DNA of 64,000 nucleotides from a virus, in IMG/VR virus record IMGVR_UViG_3300046048_000227, positions 37,695-101,694 of that record; one strand, 5' to 3'. Both the position numbers and the translations under genes were made by a program. Below the pieces are notes generated by a model, which did no database searches, had not been told where the DNA came from, and saw only the letters and a program-made list of their open reading frames with translations. Positions 57,521 to 64,000 of the stretch are shown here, in pieces. How positions within the stretch are numbered: the first letter of the stretch is position 1; each line of letters starts with the position of its first letter.

Positions 57521-57744
57521 CAATACCTTTTACACTATCATTAACTAACTTAAAATGTCCGCACTGTGGTAGTATATTTAACGTAGACTACAGTATGTAC
57601 GAGATTGAATCTTTTACTGAAAACAAGACTGTTGACCTAATAGATAAAGCAGTAACTTGCTGGAATTGTAAGAAGTACATTGCTGTGGAAGCACACCTAC
57701 GTCCTACAATAACTGTATCAGCTTTAAATAAGGAAAAGCCATGA
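57517..57744 (+). CDS. Zinc ribbon protein, tandem copy 2 (75 aa)
   Basis: KCPHCGSIF and TCWNCKKYI pairs, then IAVEAHLRPTITV, parallel to copy 1. Divergence is large, so the triplication is old. It may encode nucleic acid or protein docking units. Confidence 0.7.
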   Translation: MTIPFTLSLTNLKCPHCGSIFNVDYSMYEIESFTENKTVDLIDKAVTCWNCKKYIAVEAHLRPTITVSALNKEKP

Positions 57745-57959
57745 TTGAATTAACTGTACAAGACGTAGTATGCCCTCATTGTGGTATTAGTGCAGGTACA
57801 AAAATAATTAAAGCAGGCAGTCGATACTTTACTCCAGGAAAAGATAATTACGCACATGAATTATATGCTAGGTGTTATAGTTGTAAAAAACCTTTTCTTA
57901 TACAAGCAAGGATAACAGTAAATTTACTTATGGAAGCACTAGAACCTATAAATGTTTAA
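57741..57959 (+). CDS. Zinc ribbon protein, tandem copy 3 (72 aa)
   Basis: VCPHCGISA and RCYSCKKPF pairs with IQARITVNLL at the end. It overlaps the glycosidase gene by 8 bases, so all four genes share one transcript. Confidence 0.7.
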   Translation: MIELTVQDVVCPHCGISAGTKIIKAGSRYFTPGKDNYAHELYARCYSCKKPFLIQARITVNLLMEALEPINV

Positions 57960-58866
57960 AACATTCCTGCCCATAATACAGAAAGAAACATACGAACCAG
58001 AGTTGGGTGCCCATGTAGTAAGTCCTAACGCAGACCGTATGCAGTATGCTGTGGATGGGCAAAGCGTAGCTTGGGTAATAGAAACTGATAAGATAGAAAA
58101 GCTTGATGAAGGGGGATCAGTTTTCTTGGACTGGTCATTGTACGACAAACAGTACGAACATATACGTTATTTCCCTACTTGGATACAAGTCAAGTACTCT
58201 CCAGAATGGATGAGGAGCATTAAAGACAAACGGTGTTCTGCCCCGTTTGTGCAGTACTGGGAGCATTTTGCTGACATGACTGTTAAGGTACTAGACAGGT
58301 ACAAACCTTTCGCTGTTGAAATATGGAATGAACCAGAGATACGTCCAGATGCTGTTGACGATTTCTGGTCTAATATATATGGTTGCTGGTGGTCTGGTAG
58401 AGAGTTTGGTTTATTTTTAGATGCTATATACCCAAGAATTAAAGAAGCTCACCCGTTTGTTACTTTTATGGGCGGAGCATTAATGTTAGAAAGTGACTAT
58501 CACTACGAATTTGCTGAGCAAATGAGCAGGTACGGACAGTTTGATGTACTTTCTTTCCACGCTTACCCAGGTTTTGGACAAAAGAATTATGACGAACCTT
58601 TAAGGAAAGCAGAAAAGTTAATGCAGTTTACAGATAAACGATTGTGGTTATCAGAGACAGCGTATAGAACCAGGGAGTGGTACGCGAACTTTGAGCAGGA
58701 AAAGAAAGAGTATTTAGCTTATCTGTGGAAGTACGCCCTTGATTATAGAATACATATGATCATGTGGTACACACTAGCAAATAACAATTGGGATTTTACA
58801 GACCTAGTACTTAAGAGCATTAAGAATCCAGCATGGTATTTGTTCAGAGACTTAACAAAACCCTAG
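57952..58866 (+). CDS. TIM-barrel glycoside hydrolase, clan A-like (304 aa)
   Basis: Two acids sit where clan A retaining glycosidases have them: EIWNEPEIRP (acid/base, near residue 127) and LSETAYRTR (nucleophile, near 230), with SFHAYPG between. It has no signal peptide, so it should act inside the cell or be released at lysis. Placement among early zinc-protein genes, far from the lysis cassette, makes a lysin unlikely. It might process a host glycan, glycogen or a nucleotide-sugar conjugate; the substrate is unknown. Confidence 0.72.
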   Translation: MFKTFLPIIQKETYEPELGAHVVSPNADRMQYAVDGQSVAWVIETDKIEKLDEGGSVFLDWSLYDKQYEHIRYFPTWIQVKYSPEWMRSIKDKRCSAPFVQYWEHFADMTVKVLDRYKPFAVEIWNEPEIRPDAVDDFWSNIYGCWWSGREFGLFLDAIYPRIKEAHPFVTFMGGALMLESDYHYEFAEQMSRYGQFDVLSFHAYPGFGQKNYDEPLRKAEKLMQFTDKRLWLSETAYRTREWYANFEQEKKEYLAYLWKYALDYRIHMIMWYTLANNNWDFTDLVLKSIKNPAWYLFRDLTKP

Positions 58867-58892
58867 ACAAGAGAAGAACTATAGAGTATAAT
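58864..58892 (+). promoter_or_regulatory. Promoter giving a leaderless mRNA at 58899
   Basis: TAGACA (58864-58869), 17 bp, TATAAT (58887-58892). The ATG of the next gene begins at 58899, seven bases after the -10 box. The promoter starts in the glycosidase stop. Confidence 0.8.
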
Positions 58893-58898
58893 ACTTAT

Positions 58899-59210
58899 AT
58901 GATTGATTATAGTAGATGTGATGTATGCGGAGACAAGTTAATAGAAATATCAAGAGAAGAATTAACTGAAGGCATACTTAAGTACATACACGTAGAGTGT
59001 AAGAAGAAGCACTACTCCTTCTATTGGGAAAACGGATGGACTTATAAGTTCCTTGACTACACCTTAACTCAACAGTACATAGTACAACCTAAACGATCAG
59101 ATAAAATTAACCATTATATAATAATTAAATATATTAGAATAAAAGAAAGATTAATTAAAATAATAAACAATTTATTTAAATTAATTCACAGTTTTAAACA
59201 AAAATTGTAG
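58899..59210 (+). CDS. Small zinc-finger and basic-tail protein (103 aa)
   Basis: CDVCGDKLIE near the N-terminus and a later Cys/His (HVECKKKH) can form a zinc site; the C-terminal 50 residues are very basic and helical (KYIRIKERLIKIINNLFKLI). The start at 58899 coincides with the predicted transcript start; a longer frame would begin in the glycosidase gene. AT content is very high. Confidence 0.6.
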   Translation: MIDYSRCDVCGDKLIEISREELTEGILKYIHVECKKKHYSFYWENGWTYKFLDYTLTQQYIVQPKRSDKINHYIIIKYIRIKERLIKIINNLFKLIHSFKQKL

Positions 59211-59223
59211 AGGAGATTGAGAG

Positions 59224-59571
59224 ATGCTAGCAGACTTAACGTTTAAAGACAGCAACAAGAATAGATGGCACTTGTTCTTCAGAGAGCGGGACGAAGTAAT
59301 AACTGTGCTTGACTCTGGTAAGGTAGTTGTGCGTGCTGGTGTAGCATGTGATGTTGCTGTGCGAGTAAAGGTTTCAGACACCCGTCCTAAGTATGCTGAT
59401 CGCTTTGTATCAAAAGGCTCGTCAGCTAAGCACCCTAAAGATAAGAACATAACCTTTTATACTGGTGCAAGGTTTGCTTTAGCAGAGGCTTTACTTCCTT
59501 TTCCTAAGCAAACAAGGGCAGACATATGGGCTGGTTTCTTAAAACATTTCTATTCTAATATACAAGCATGA
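59224..59571 (+). CDS. Hypothetical protein (115 aa)
   Basis: Beta-rich N-terminal half and a helical end (ARFALAEALLPFPKQTRADIW). GAGGAGATTGAGAG precedes the start. Overlaps the next gene by ATGA. No family recognised. Confidence 0.5.
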   Translation: MLADLTFKDSNKNRWHLFFRERDEVITVLDSGKVVVRAGVACDVAVRVKVSDTRPKYADRFVSKGSSAKHPKDKNITFYTGARFALAEALLPFPKQTRADIWAGFLKHFYSNIQA

Positions 59572-59729
59572 GCAGGGATATCAGAAAGCTTGCGGCTATA
59601 GCAGCGTCAGGCTGTATGCTTATGCTACTAGTGTATACTGCTACTGAATTTGATATAGCTATAGCTTTAATTCTAGCAGGAGCCATTGTGTTACTTTATC
59701 TGATCCTACTTGAGCTTGGTTCTAAATGA
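59568..59729 (+). CDS. Small two-TM membrane protein (53 aa)
   Basis: Coupled by an ATGA overlap to the preceding gene. Two hydrophobic helices (about 8-25 and 29-48). Unknown role. Confidence 0.6.
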   Translation: MSRDIRKLAAIAASGCMLMLLVYTATEFDIAIALILAGAIVLLYLILLELGSK

Positions 59730-59735
59730 GGTAAA

Positions 59736-59972
59736 ATGGGCTGGATTGAATTATGCCAAACAGACATAGCTACCTTATACACAGGAGACGATCCTTGGGA
59801 TATAATGGGAGAGGCTGTAGAAAAGCTGAAGGCTGTGTATCTCAGAGACATAGGTAGACTTCCTTACTTAGAAGAGATCAAAGATACTTTAAGGTTTGTG
59901 ATTGGTGACGATATTGAAAGAGCAGGAACACCTTATGTCCAGCTAGAGTTGCCTTTAGGAGAAAAATTGTGA
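59736..59972 (+). CDS. Hypothetical protein (78 aa)
   Basis: Helical acidic protein with LYTGDDPWDIM and a PLGEKL end. GAGG lies 4 bases before the ATG. No family recognised. Confidence 0.5.
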   Translation: MGWIELCQTDIATLYTGDDPWDIMGEAVEKLKAVYLRDIGRLPYLEEIKDTLRFVIGDDIERAGTPYVQLELPLGEKL

Positions 59973-60046
59973 TAACAAAACAGTCTAATACAGAAGCTGT
60001 GAGCAAAGCAGCATTACTTTCTGTAATAAGGGACAGGGTAAGGTAA
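59969..60046 (+). CDS. Very small protein (25 aa), GTG start
   Basis: A 25-codon frame overlaps the previous stop (GTGA) and ends just before the next start. Helical basic peptide. Weak evidence; it may simply be a coupling leader. Confidence 0.35.
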   Translation: MITKQSNTEAVSKAALLSVIRDRVR

Positions 60047-60048
60047 GA

Positions 60049-60246
60049 ATGAGTCATTCTGTAAACTGGAAAGATGCTTATAAAATATTTTTAGTTGAAA
60101 CTCCGTTTGAAGACTTACTAGCAGATTTAGTTGAACAGTACATTGACGCCTGTAAAGAAGAAAGTGAGTACCAGAAAAAGTCTAAGTGGAGGTACTTCGC
60201 CTGTAAGGGAGAAATACTTAAGAGGTGGAATGAAACTACGAATTGA
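60049..60246 (+). CDS. Hypothetical protein (65 aa)
   Basis: Helical protein with PFEDLLADLVEQYIDAC. AAGGTAAGA precedes the start. No family recognised. Overlaps the next gene by 17 bases. Confidence 0.5.
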   Translation: MSHSVNWKDAYKIFLVETPFEDLLADLVEQYIDACKEESEYQKKSKWRYFACKGEILKRWNETTN

Positions 60247-60418
60247 AGACATAACTGCATTAGAAAATACCGTCCGTAAATACAAGAATGGTTGGTATGA
60301 GGGTATTGAGATCAAAGCGTACAACGAAGCTGATGCTAAAAAATTAATTGCCTACGCAGAAAGTAGGTGGCCGAATATTAACTGGTATTGTAGCTGGCTA
60401 GATTTTGGAGAACTATGA
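60230..60418 (+). CDS. Hypothetical protein (62 aa)
   Basis: The ATG at 60230 follows TAAGAGGTGGA and is preferred to a longer in-frame start inside the neighbour. Small alpha/beta protein, no family recognised. Confidence 0.5.
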   Translation: MKLRIEDITALENTVRKYKNGWYEGIEIKAYNEADAKKLIAYAESRWPNINWYCSWLDFGEL

Positions 60419-60588
60419 CCCTAGCCCATAAACACAACTGGAGTATAACCAGAACAATTTGGCCTTACGCAGATGGGTGGGGCACCTACTGTGATAAGTG
60501 CAAAACAGTAGTAGACACTGGTTTAGAAAAAGAGGAAGCAATAAAAAGAAGGGATGCACTAAGAACAAAGGAAGGGCTAAATGTTTAA
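60415..60588 (+). CDS. Small Cys-containing protein (57 aa)
   Basis: Coupled by ATGA. Contains WSITRTIWPYADGWGTYCDKC, where WS...R..WP.AD.W......C..C resembles a small zinc or nucleic-acid-binding knuckle; not assigned. Basic end. Confidence 0.5.
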   Translation: MTLAHKHNWSITRTIWPYADGWGTYCDKCKTVVDTGLEKEEAIKRRDALRTKEGLNV

Positions 60589-60769
60589 CTGGAAAGTTTT
60601 ATGGGGTATTATTGGGACTGCTGTATCTGGTTTTTGTATGCTCACAGCTATTGACATGCTAAGAAGTGGATTACTAACTGGGGAAGAAACATTCTCTATA
60701 ACTGTTGGTTTTATTTTATTTGCCCTAGTTTTTATTGCTAGTATTGCCGCTATCTTTATAGATGAATAA
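60581..60769 (+). CDS. Small two-TM membrane protein (62 aa)
   Basis: Two hydrophobic helices (about 7-26 and 39-60) with a short loop. Overlaps the preceding gene by 8 bases. Unknown role. Confidence 0.6.
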   Translation: MFNWKVLWGIIGTAVSGFCMLTAIDMLRSGLLTGEETFSITVGFILFALVFIASIAAIFIDE

Positions 60770-60820
60770 GAGACATACATGACTTGTATTGTTGGATTAG
60801 CACACGAAGGAGGAGAGAAA

Positions 60821-61003
60821 ATGAGTATTGATCACATTACTGTAGGTCAGCTAATGGCTCTTTCTGATAAGATTTTAGAAGACAAAAAGTTAACTCTTGA
60901 AGGATGGAAAAACATAGTTAGAGAGTTTGGAAAAGAAAACAACCTAACAAATAAAGAAGCTGTATTTATCGCTAGGCTAGCCTATAGGAGTTTCGGATGG
61001 TAA
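60821..61003 (+). CDS. Hypothetical helical protein (60 aa)
   Basis: The ATG at 60821 follows GGAGGAG and is preferred to an upstream ATG at 60779 without a site. Helical throughout, no family recognised. Confidence 0.5.
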   Translation: MSIDHITVGQLMALSDKILEDKKLTLEGWKNIVREFGKENNLTNKEAVFIARLAYRSFGW

Positions 61004-61269
61004 TAAACATGCAGACGCTACAAAAATATGTAAATACAATAGGCATAGGAGATAGGGTTAACGAAATAATAGTAACTGATTATGCAGAAGGCATAACCCT
61101 AGTTACTGTTAAAGCTACTGGTACTAAGTACATTGTCATGGATAAGAAGTCCTGGGAAGAACTTCAAGAGTTTGTTGCAAAAGATATGGACGGTTTAAGT
61201 GATGATGTAGAGAACTTAAGATGGTATGGCATACCTATTCGTATTATGAGGAACGTGTATGAAGACTGA
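60997..61269 (+). CDS. Hypothetical protein (90 aa)
   Basis: Alpha/beta protein with IVTDYAEGITLVTVKATGTKY. Overlaps both neighbours. A second start at 61009 is possible. No family recognised. Confidence 0.5.
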   Translation: MVINMQTLQKYVNTIGIGDRVNEIIVTDYAEGITLVTVKATGTKYIVMDKKSWEELQEFVAKDMDGLSDDVENLRWYGIPIRIMRNVYED

Positions 61270-61498
61270 AAAAGTGCACGCAAGAAGTGGTGACAGAAGA
61301 GTAATTAAAAAATTTGCTTTATTCCCAATAACCATTACAGAGTTTAATCCTTCTGAACAGCGATATAAAAGTAAAATTAGGTGGTTAGAACGAGTAAGAA
61401 TTTTACAGGTGTTTGTAGAGCCTTTAGATGGAAGGAAAGGATACTGGGTTAATTGGTGGTTTCTAGAGCCAGAAGATAATGAGGAGGATTGTGTCTAA
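61259..61498 (+). CDS. Hypothetical protein (79 aa)
   Basis: Basic, beta-rich protein. Its stop overlaps the next ATG as TAATG. No family recognised. Confidence 0.5.
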   Translation: MKTEKVHARSGDRRVIKKFALFPITITEFNPSEQRYKSKIRWLERVRILQVFVEPLDGRKGYWVNWWFLEPEDNEEDCV

Positions 61499-61731
61499 TG
61501 CTTCAGGATAATTCTCCTACATGTGGTTGTTACTCATATGGCTATGCTGGTGAGTTTATTGAATACTGCGTTGTACACGCAAACGCAGAGAAACTTTTTA
61601 CCTCTGTTTCTCTCACAGCAGAGCTACCAACATTCCATGGTAATTGCAACTGTAGGTACTGCAACGCAATTAATATTGCAAAAAATACTATGGCTGATAT
61701 ACTAAAGGAGCAACAAGGTGGCGATAATTAA
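61498..61731 (+). CDS. Small Cys-rich protein (77 aa)
   Basis: Starts at the ATG overlapping the previous stop; a GTG start 9 bases earlier is possible. CGC near the start and CNCRYC near the middle suggest a zinc site. No family recognised. Confidence 0.5.
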   Translation: MLQDNSPTCGCYSYGYAGEFIEYCVVHANAEKLFTSVSLTAELPTFHGNCNCRYCNAINIAKNTMADILKEQQGGDN

Positions 61732-61921
61732 TAAGATGCTGCTTTCGTGTTGTGGGTGCGGTGTAGATGTAGGTATTAAAATTACACTTAGAGAAAACGG
61801 AATAGTACAATTTAATATTCCTGATACTTGGCTTTCTCGGTGGGATTCCCTTGCACAGCAACATAAATACTTTTGCGAAAAGTGCAAGAAACTTTACGCT
61901 AAAAAAGAGGAAGACAGTTGA
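61718..61921 (+). CDS. Small zinc-ribbon protein (67 aa)
   Basis: CCGCG and CEKCK pairs, GTG start after AAGGAGCAACAAG, with a central beta stretch (IKITLRENGIVQFNI). Possibly a zinc ribbon, as in other early genes here. Confidence 0.5.
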   Translation: MAIINKMLLSCCGCGVDVGIKITLRENGIVQFNIPDTWLSRWDSLAQQHKYFCEKCKKLYAKKEEDS

Positions 61922-62181
61922 TCTGCCTAGTCTGTAAAGAACCAGCTTATAGTGGCGCAAGAGATTTAATTGAAACGACGCCAGTGGCAGATAAGAACGG
62001 TGTACTATGGAAGACATATAAGTATGCTGGAGAAGCACGCTACGGCTGTAAAAAGCACCCTCCAGCTAGAAGTAAGCTAACTACCAGAACTACGCAAGAA
62101 ATGTTTTTACAAGCGAATAGCCAAGTATTATTAGAGAGGAGTTATGAAAGCTATATTAAAGAAGGACATAACTGTTACTAG
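61918..62181 (+). CDS. Hypothetical protein (87 aa), TTG start
   Basis: CLVCK and a later CKKH pair. The start is TTG overlapping the previous stop (TTGA). No family recognised. Overlaps the next gene by 38 bases. Confidence 0.45.
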   Translation: MICLVCKEPAYSGARDLIETTPVADKNGVLWKTYKYAGEARYGCKKHPPARSKLTTRTTQEMFLQANSQVLLERSYESYIKEGHNCY

Positions 62182-62350
62182 CTACTCTGACAAAACACTT
62201 GTTCCTAAAGGAACAGAAGTAAGAATAGTACTAGATAGAGGAGTAAATGGATATTATAGAGTAGCTACAGAAGAAGGGCTTGCCTTTACAGCTTATGAAA
62301 ATGAGCTAGCTTTTTTGTGCCAAGAGTGCGGAAAAGTTTGTGGCCGTTAG
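62144..62350 (+). CDS. Small protein with C-terminal CxxC (68 aa)
   Basis: GAGAGGAGTT precedes the ATG. Beta-rich with an end CQECGKVCGR. No family recognised. Confidence 0.5.
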   Translation: MKAILKKDITVTSYSDKTLVPKGTEVRIVLDRGVNGYYRVATEEGLAFTAYENELAFLCQECGKVCGR

Positions 62351-62351
62351 G

Positions 62352-62750
62352 ATGAATAAAACCTTACTTGTTGTGTTACAAAACGCCTACGGTGTAGAAG
62401 AAGGGTATCGTCCTTCCTACGAGAGAGAGTCCTTTGTTAACTGCCATACAGGTAGACGCCTTCGGGAAGCCTTGCCCACTAACTGTATGGTAGAGATAAT
62501 TAACTCAAACCCTGCTATTGGCAATAACCCAGACTCTTGTTTTAAACCTGCGCCGGAGTACGTAAAAGATTGGATCGCTAAAATAAAACCTGATGTTATC
62601 CTGGTCTGTGGTAAGGTCGCTAAGAAGACTATGCAACTACTCACTATTGATATCCCCACAGTTTATATGCCACATCCTGCTTACAGAGCATTGAGTAAGC
62701 AGATGACTAGCAGTACTAGAAATTCTTTACTTAGCTTGTTGGAGGAGTAA
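62352..62750 (+). CDS. Uracil-DNA-glycosylase-like fold protein (tentative)
   Basis: ATG at 62352 chosen; a GTG four codons upstream is possible. PDVILVCGKVAKKTMQLLTI and YMPHPAYRAL resemble the second half of UDG-superfamily proteins (strand with CG, then PHP...R). The N-terminal NAYGVEEGYRPSYERES is not typical. Could act on uracil- or modified-base-containing DNA, or be a nucleotide-binding relative. Confidence 0.45.
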   Translation: MNKTLLVVLQNAYGVEEGYRPSYERESFVNCHTGRRLREALPTNCMVEIINSNPAIGNNPDSCFKPAPEYVKDWIAKIKPDVILVCGKVAKKTMQLLTIDIPTVYMPHPAYRALSKQMTSSTRNSLLSLLEE

Positions 62751-63028
62751 TGGATAGTTGTCGTAAGTGTAGGTATGATGAAGATTTTGGTTGTGTAATA
62801 TTTTGTAAAGAACATCTTCAAAAATTTAAAGAAGCTTGTGGTGGTTGGTTACGTTCTGATCTTGATCGTCTTATGGACATGACTGCCGAAGAGTTTTTAA
62901 GTGAAAAAACTATTGAAGAGTTCGTTGATCAAGATGAGCTTGTACATTTTAATGTAGCAGCTATGGCTGATCGTAGAGAGTTATGGCTTAAAGTAGCTAA
63001 GTGGAGATTTGGGGGACATGATGGATAG
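62750..63028 (+). CDS. Cys-rich helical protein (92 aa)
   Basis: CRKCRYDEDFGC followed by a later Cys (FCKEHL) near the N-terminus, then helices. Coupled to the preceding stop (TAATG). Codon use shifts here: CGT and CTT become frequent where AGA and CTA dominated before. Confidence 0.5.
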   Translation: MDSCRKCRYDEDFGCVIFCKEHLQKFKEACGGWLRSDLDRLMDMTAEEFLSEKTIEEFVDQDELVHFNVAAMADRRELWLKVAKWRFGGHDG

Positions 63029-63098
63029 TATTGGTTTAAGAATTGTCTCAATCGTGACTGATAATGTCACGAGTAGGATGATTTTCAACGGATGCTGA
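63018..63098 (+). CDS. Very small protein (26 aa)
   Basis: A 26-codon frame overlapping the previous stop. It contains the CGTGAC/GTCACG hairpin (63053-63071). Weak evidence. Confidence 0.3.
   Translation: MMDSIGLRIVSIVTDNVTSRMIFNGC
63053..63071. other. Hairpin (CGTGAC/GTCACG)
   Basis: Perfect 6-bp stem with a 7-base loop, no T-tract. Possible operator or RNA element. Confidence 0.4.
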
Positions 63099-63128
63099 AA
63101 AGGAATGGATTAGTGAAAGGAGTGAGTG

Positions 63129-63335
63129 ATGAGATACATAACAAAGCGTAATATTCCTAATGAGCTATGTCAGTGCATAAAGAGCGATTGTGTTTATAAC
63201 GATGAAGATAGTTTATGTGACGAACCGAGGATCAATCGTGGCAATAGTGATGCAAAATGTTTTCGCATACGTCCGAGAATTGTGTTGACTTGGCTGTGTG
63301 AATATAATGACAACTTCCATTTTACGATTGAATAA
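63129..63335 (+). CDS. Cys-rich protein (68 aa)
   Basis: Five cysteines in 40 residues (CQCIKSDCVYNDEDSLCDEP and AKCF), likely a zinc or disulphide-rich fold. AAGGAGTGAGTG precedes the ATG. No family recognised. Confidence 0.55.
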   Translation: MRYITKRNIPNELCQCIKSDCVYNDEDSLCDEPRINRGNSDAKCFRIRPRIVLTWLCEYNDNFHFTIE

Positions 63336-63377
63336 CCTATACAGAAGTGTATAGGATAAGGAGAGAGTGATGGGCGA

Positions 63378-63617
63378 ATGAACCGAAAATTTTGTGAGAA
63401 ATGTACTAGACATAGCTTTGCGAATGATGTGGATATTATTGAACTCTGCCCGAAGCATCGCATGGTTGATGAATTGATAGCGGTGGTGAAGGCAGTAGAA
63501 TTTGACACTGGTCTATGCCCATGGTGTCAAGCAATTTTTCAGCACATGGAAGATTGTCAACGGCAAGCAGTCCTCGCTAAAGTGGAGCCGAAGGAGAATG
63601 GGCAAAATGAAGTATGA
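63378..63617 (+). CDS. Zinc-ribbon-like protein (79 aa)
   Basis: FCEKCTRHSF and CPKHR at the N-terminus and CPWCQAIFQHMEDC in the middle give two zinc-like sites. GGAGAGAGTGATGGGCGA precedes the ATG. Coupled to the next gene by ATGA. Confidence 0.55.
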   Translation: MNRKFCEKCTRHSFANDVDIIELCPKHRMVDELIAVVKAVEFDTGLCPWCQAIFQHMEDCQRQAVLAKVEPKENGQNEV

Positions 63618-63838
63618 TATACTGTGACGGTGTACATGTCGTTAGCGATACTTCCCTACAGGAGCTACACGACTGGGCAGTTTCTGTAGGGATCGGGCTG
63701 CACTGGTTTCATAATAGTAGGATTAAGCACTACGATATCCCTGTGCGAAGGCGAGGAGAAATATTTGCTGGTGTGAGTTATGCGGGGGAAAGGGGACTGG
63801 TTGTGGTGTATATGGGTGGGAATTTTAAAACAAAATAA
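63614..63838 (+). CDS. DUF4031-like protein
   Basis: MIYCDGVHVVSDTSLQELH, then GIGLHWFHNSRIKHYDIP, matches the layout of the DUF4031 family of small phage and bacterial proteins (D..ELH.fA...G....WF....HYD). Function unknown. Last gene of the window. Confidence 0.7.
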   Translation: MIYCDGVHVVSDTSLQELHDWAVSVGIGLHWFHNSRIKHYDIPVRRRGEIFAGVSYAGERGLVVVYMGGNFKTK

Positions 63839-64000
63839 AAAATATCGAGCGACCCCCCTCCCATGGCGAAAATCGCCAAAATTCCCCAACTACCCCCTTC
63901 ATTGTGGCGCACGCGCGACCTGACGACACCTGACGATCTTCATTGGCACGCGCGCGTGCATATGCGCCCGCACGTTAAATCGAATCACGCGTGAATCTTA
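63839..64000. other. GC-rich gene-free end
   Basis: No reading frame. Contains a C-rich run (GACCCCCCTCCC), a hairpin GGCGA-AAA-TCGCC, repeated CACGCGCG and CTGACGA-CACCTGACGA motifs. The composition contrasts sharply with the AT-rich genome. It may be a packaging or origin region, a terminus, or foreign DNA. Confidence 0.45.

Noticed and set aside
59721-59741. Promoter TTGAGC...TAAAAT before the gene at 59736
   Set aside because: The supposed -10 box includes the gene's ATG, so a transcript would start inside the gene. GAGG before ATG explains the sequence as a ribosome site.
1-64000. Integrase, attachment site or CI-like repressor, as signs of a temperate phage
   Set aside because: None recognised in the window. 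A lytic lifestyle is suggested, but the genome may continue beyond the window.

Overview
The window is bacteriophage DNA throughout: a tailed phage of the siphovirus type. It carries a full head-packaging-tail gene set, including a very long tape measure gene and the G/GT tail chaperone frameshift, and no chromosomal housekeeping genes. The host cannot be named. The endolysin (a glycosidase-like barrel, a proline linker and an SH3b wall-binding domain) and the near-consensus sigma-70 promoters would suit a Gram-positive or Chloroflexi-like host; this is inference only. The DNA is AT-rich and favours AGA/AGG and CTA codons. I see no integrase, CI-like repressor, CRISPR array or transposase.

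Layout. (1) 1-11.2 kb, plus strand: host-facing structural genes. Two tandem beta-helix proteins, several small module proteins, two proteins built from about 58 short Gly/Thr-rich repeats interleaved with three lectin-like domains, and a BppU-like protein. (2) 11.2-18.6 kb, plus: tRNA-Gly, an FmdB-type zinc ribbon, tRNA-Val, small regulators, then DNA polymerase A, a DnaB-like ATPase and an ERF annealing protein. A bidirectional terminator at 18.6 kb faces the opposing operon. (3) 18.7-47.9 kb, minus: the late operon. In transcription order it has a sigma-region-4-like protein, a zinc protein, small terminase, large terminase, a large non-coding structured RNA, two small genes, a DnaQ-like protein, portal, protease-scaffold, capsid, connectors, tail tube, G/GT chaperone, tape measure, distal tail proteins, tail fibre, endolysin, holin and finally a metallophosphoesterase. 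(4) 48-63.8 kb, plus: the early and metabolic region. It has SSB, RNase H, HNH, RusA, class II ribonucleotide reductase, a Mom-like DNA modification protein, peptide deformylase, a VWA protein, a deaminase, three tandem zinc ribbons, a TIM-barrel glycosidase and many tiny genes. (5) 63.84-64.0 kb: a GC-rich tail with no gene.

How it works together. SSB, ERF, RusA, Pol A, the helicase and RNase H form a recombination-coupled replication set. Ribonucleotide reductase and the deaminase feed nucleotides, and the Mom-like protein may protect DNA from restriction. Promoters are regular: TTGACN, 17 bp, then TATAAT, often with an extended TGTGG or TGTAG. At least two are positioned to give leaderless mRNAs. 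The early and late operons diverge at 47.93 kb, where the late operon begins with a candidate late regulator.

The most notable items are these. A 420-450-nt highly structured RNA with its own perfect promoter lies between the large terminase and the head genes. A second -1 frameshift cassette (A7 slippery run plus hairpin) would fuse a four-helix membrane protein to a helix-turn-helix domain. Divergent promoters share one -35 box. A DnaQ-like protein lacks its last catalytic aspartate. A recurrent ATTGTAGRATATG motif precedes late genes.
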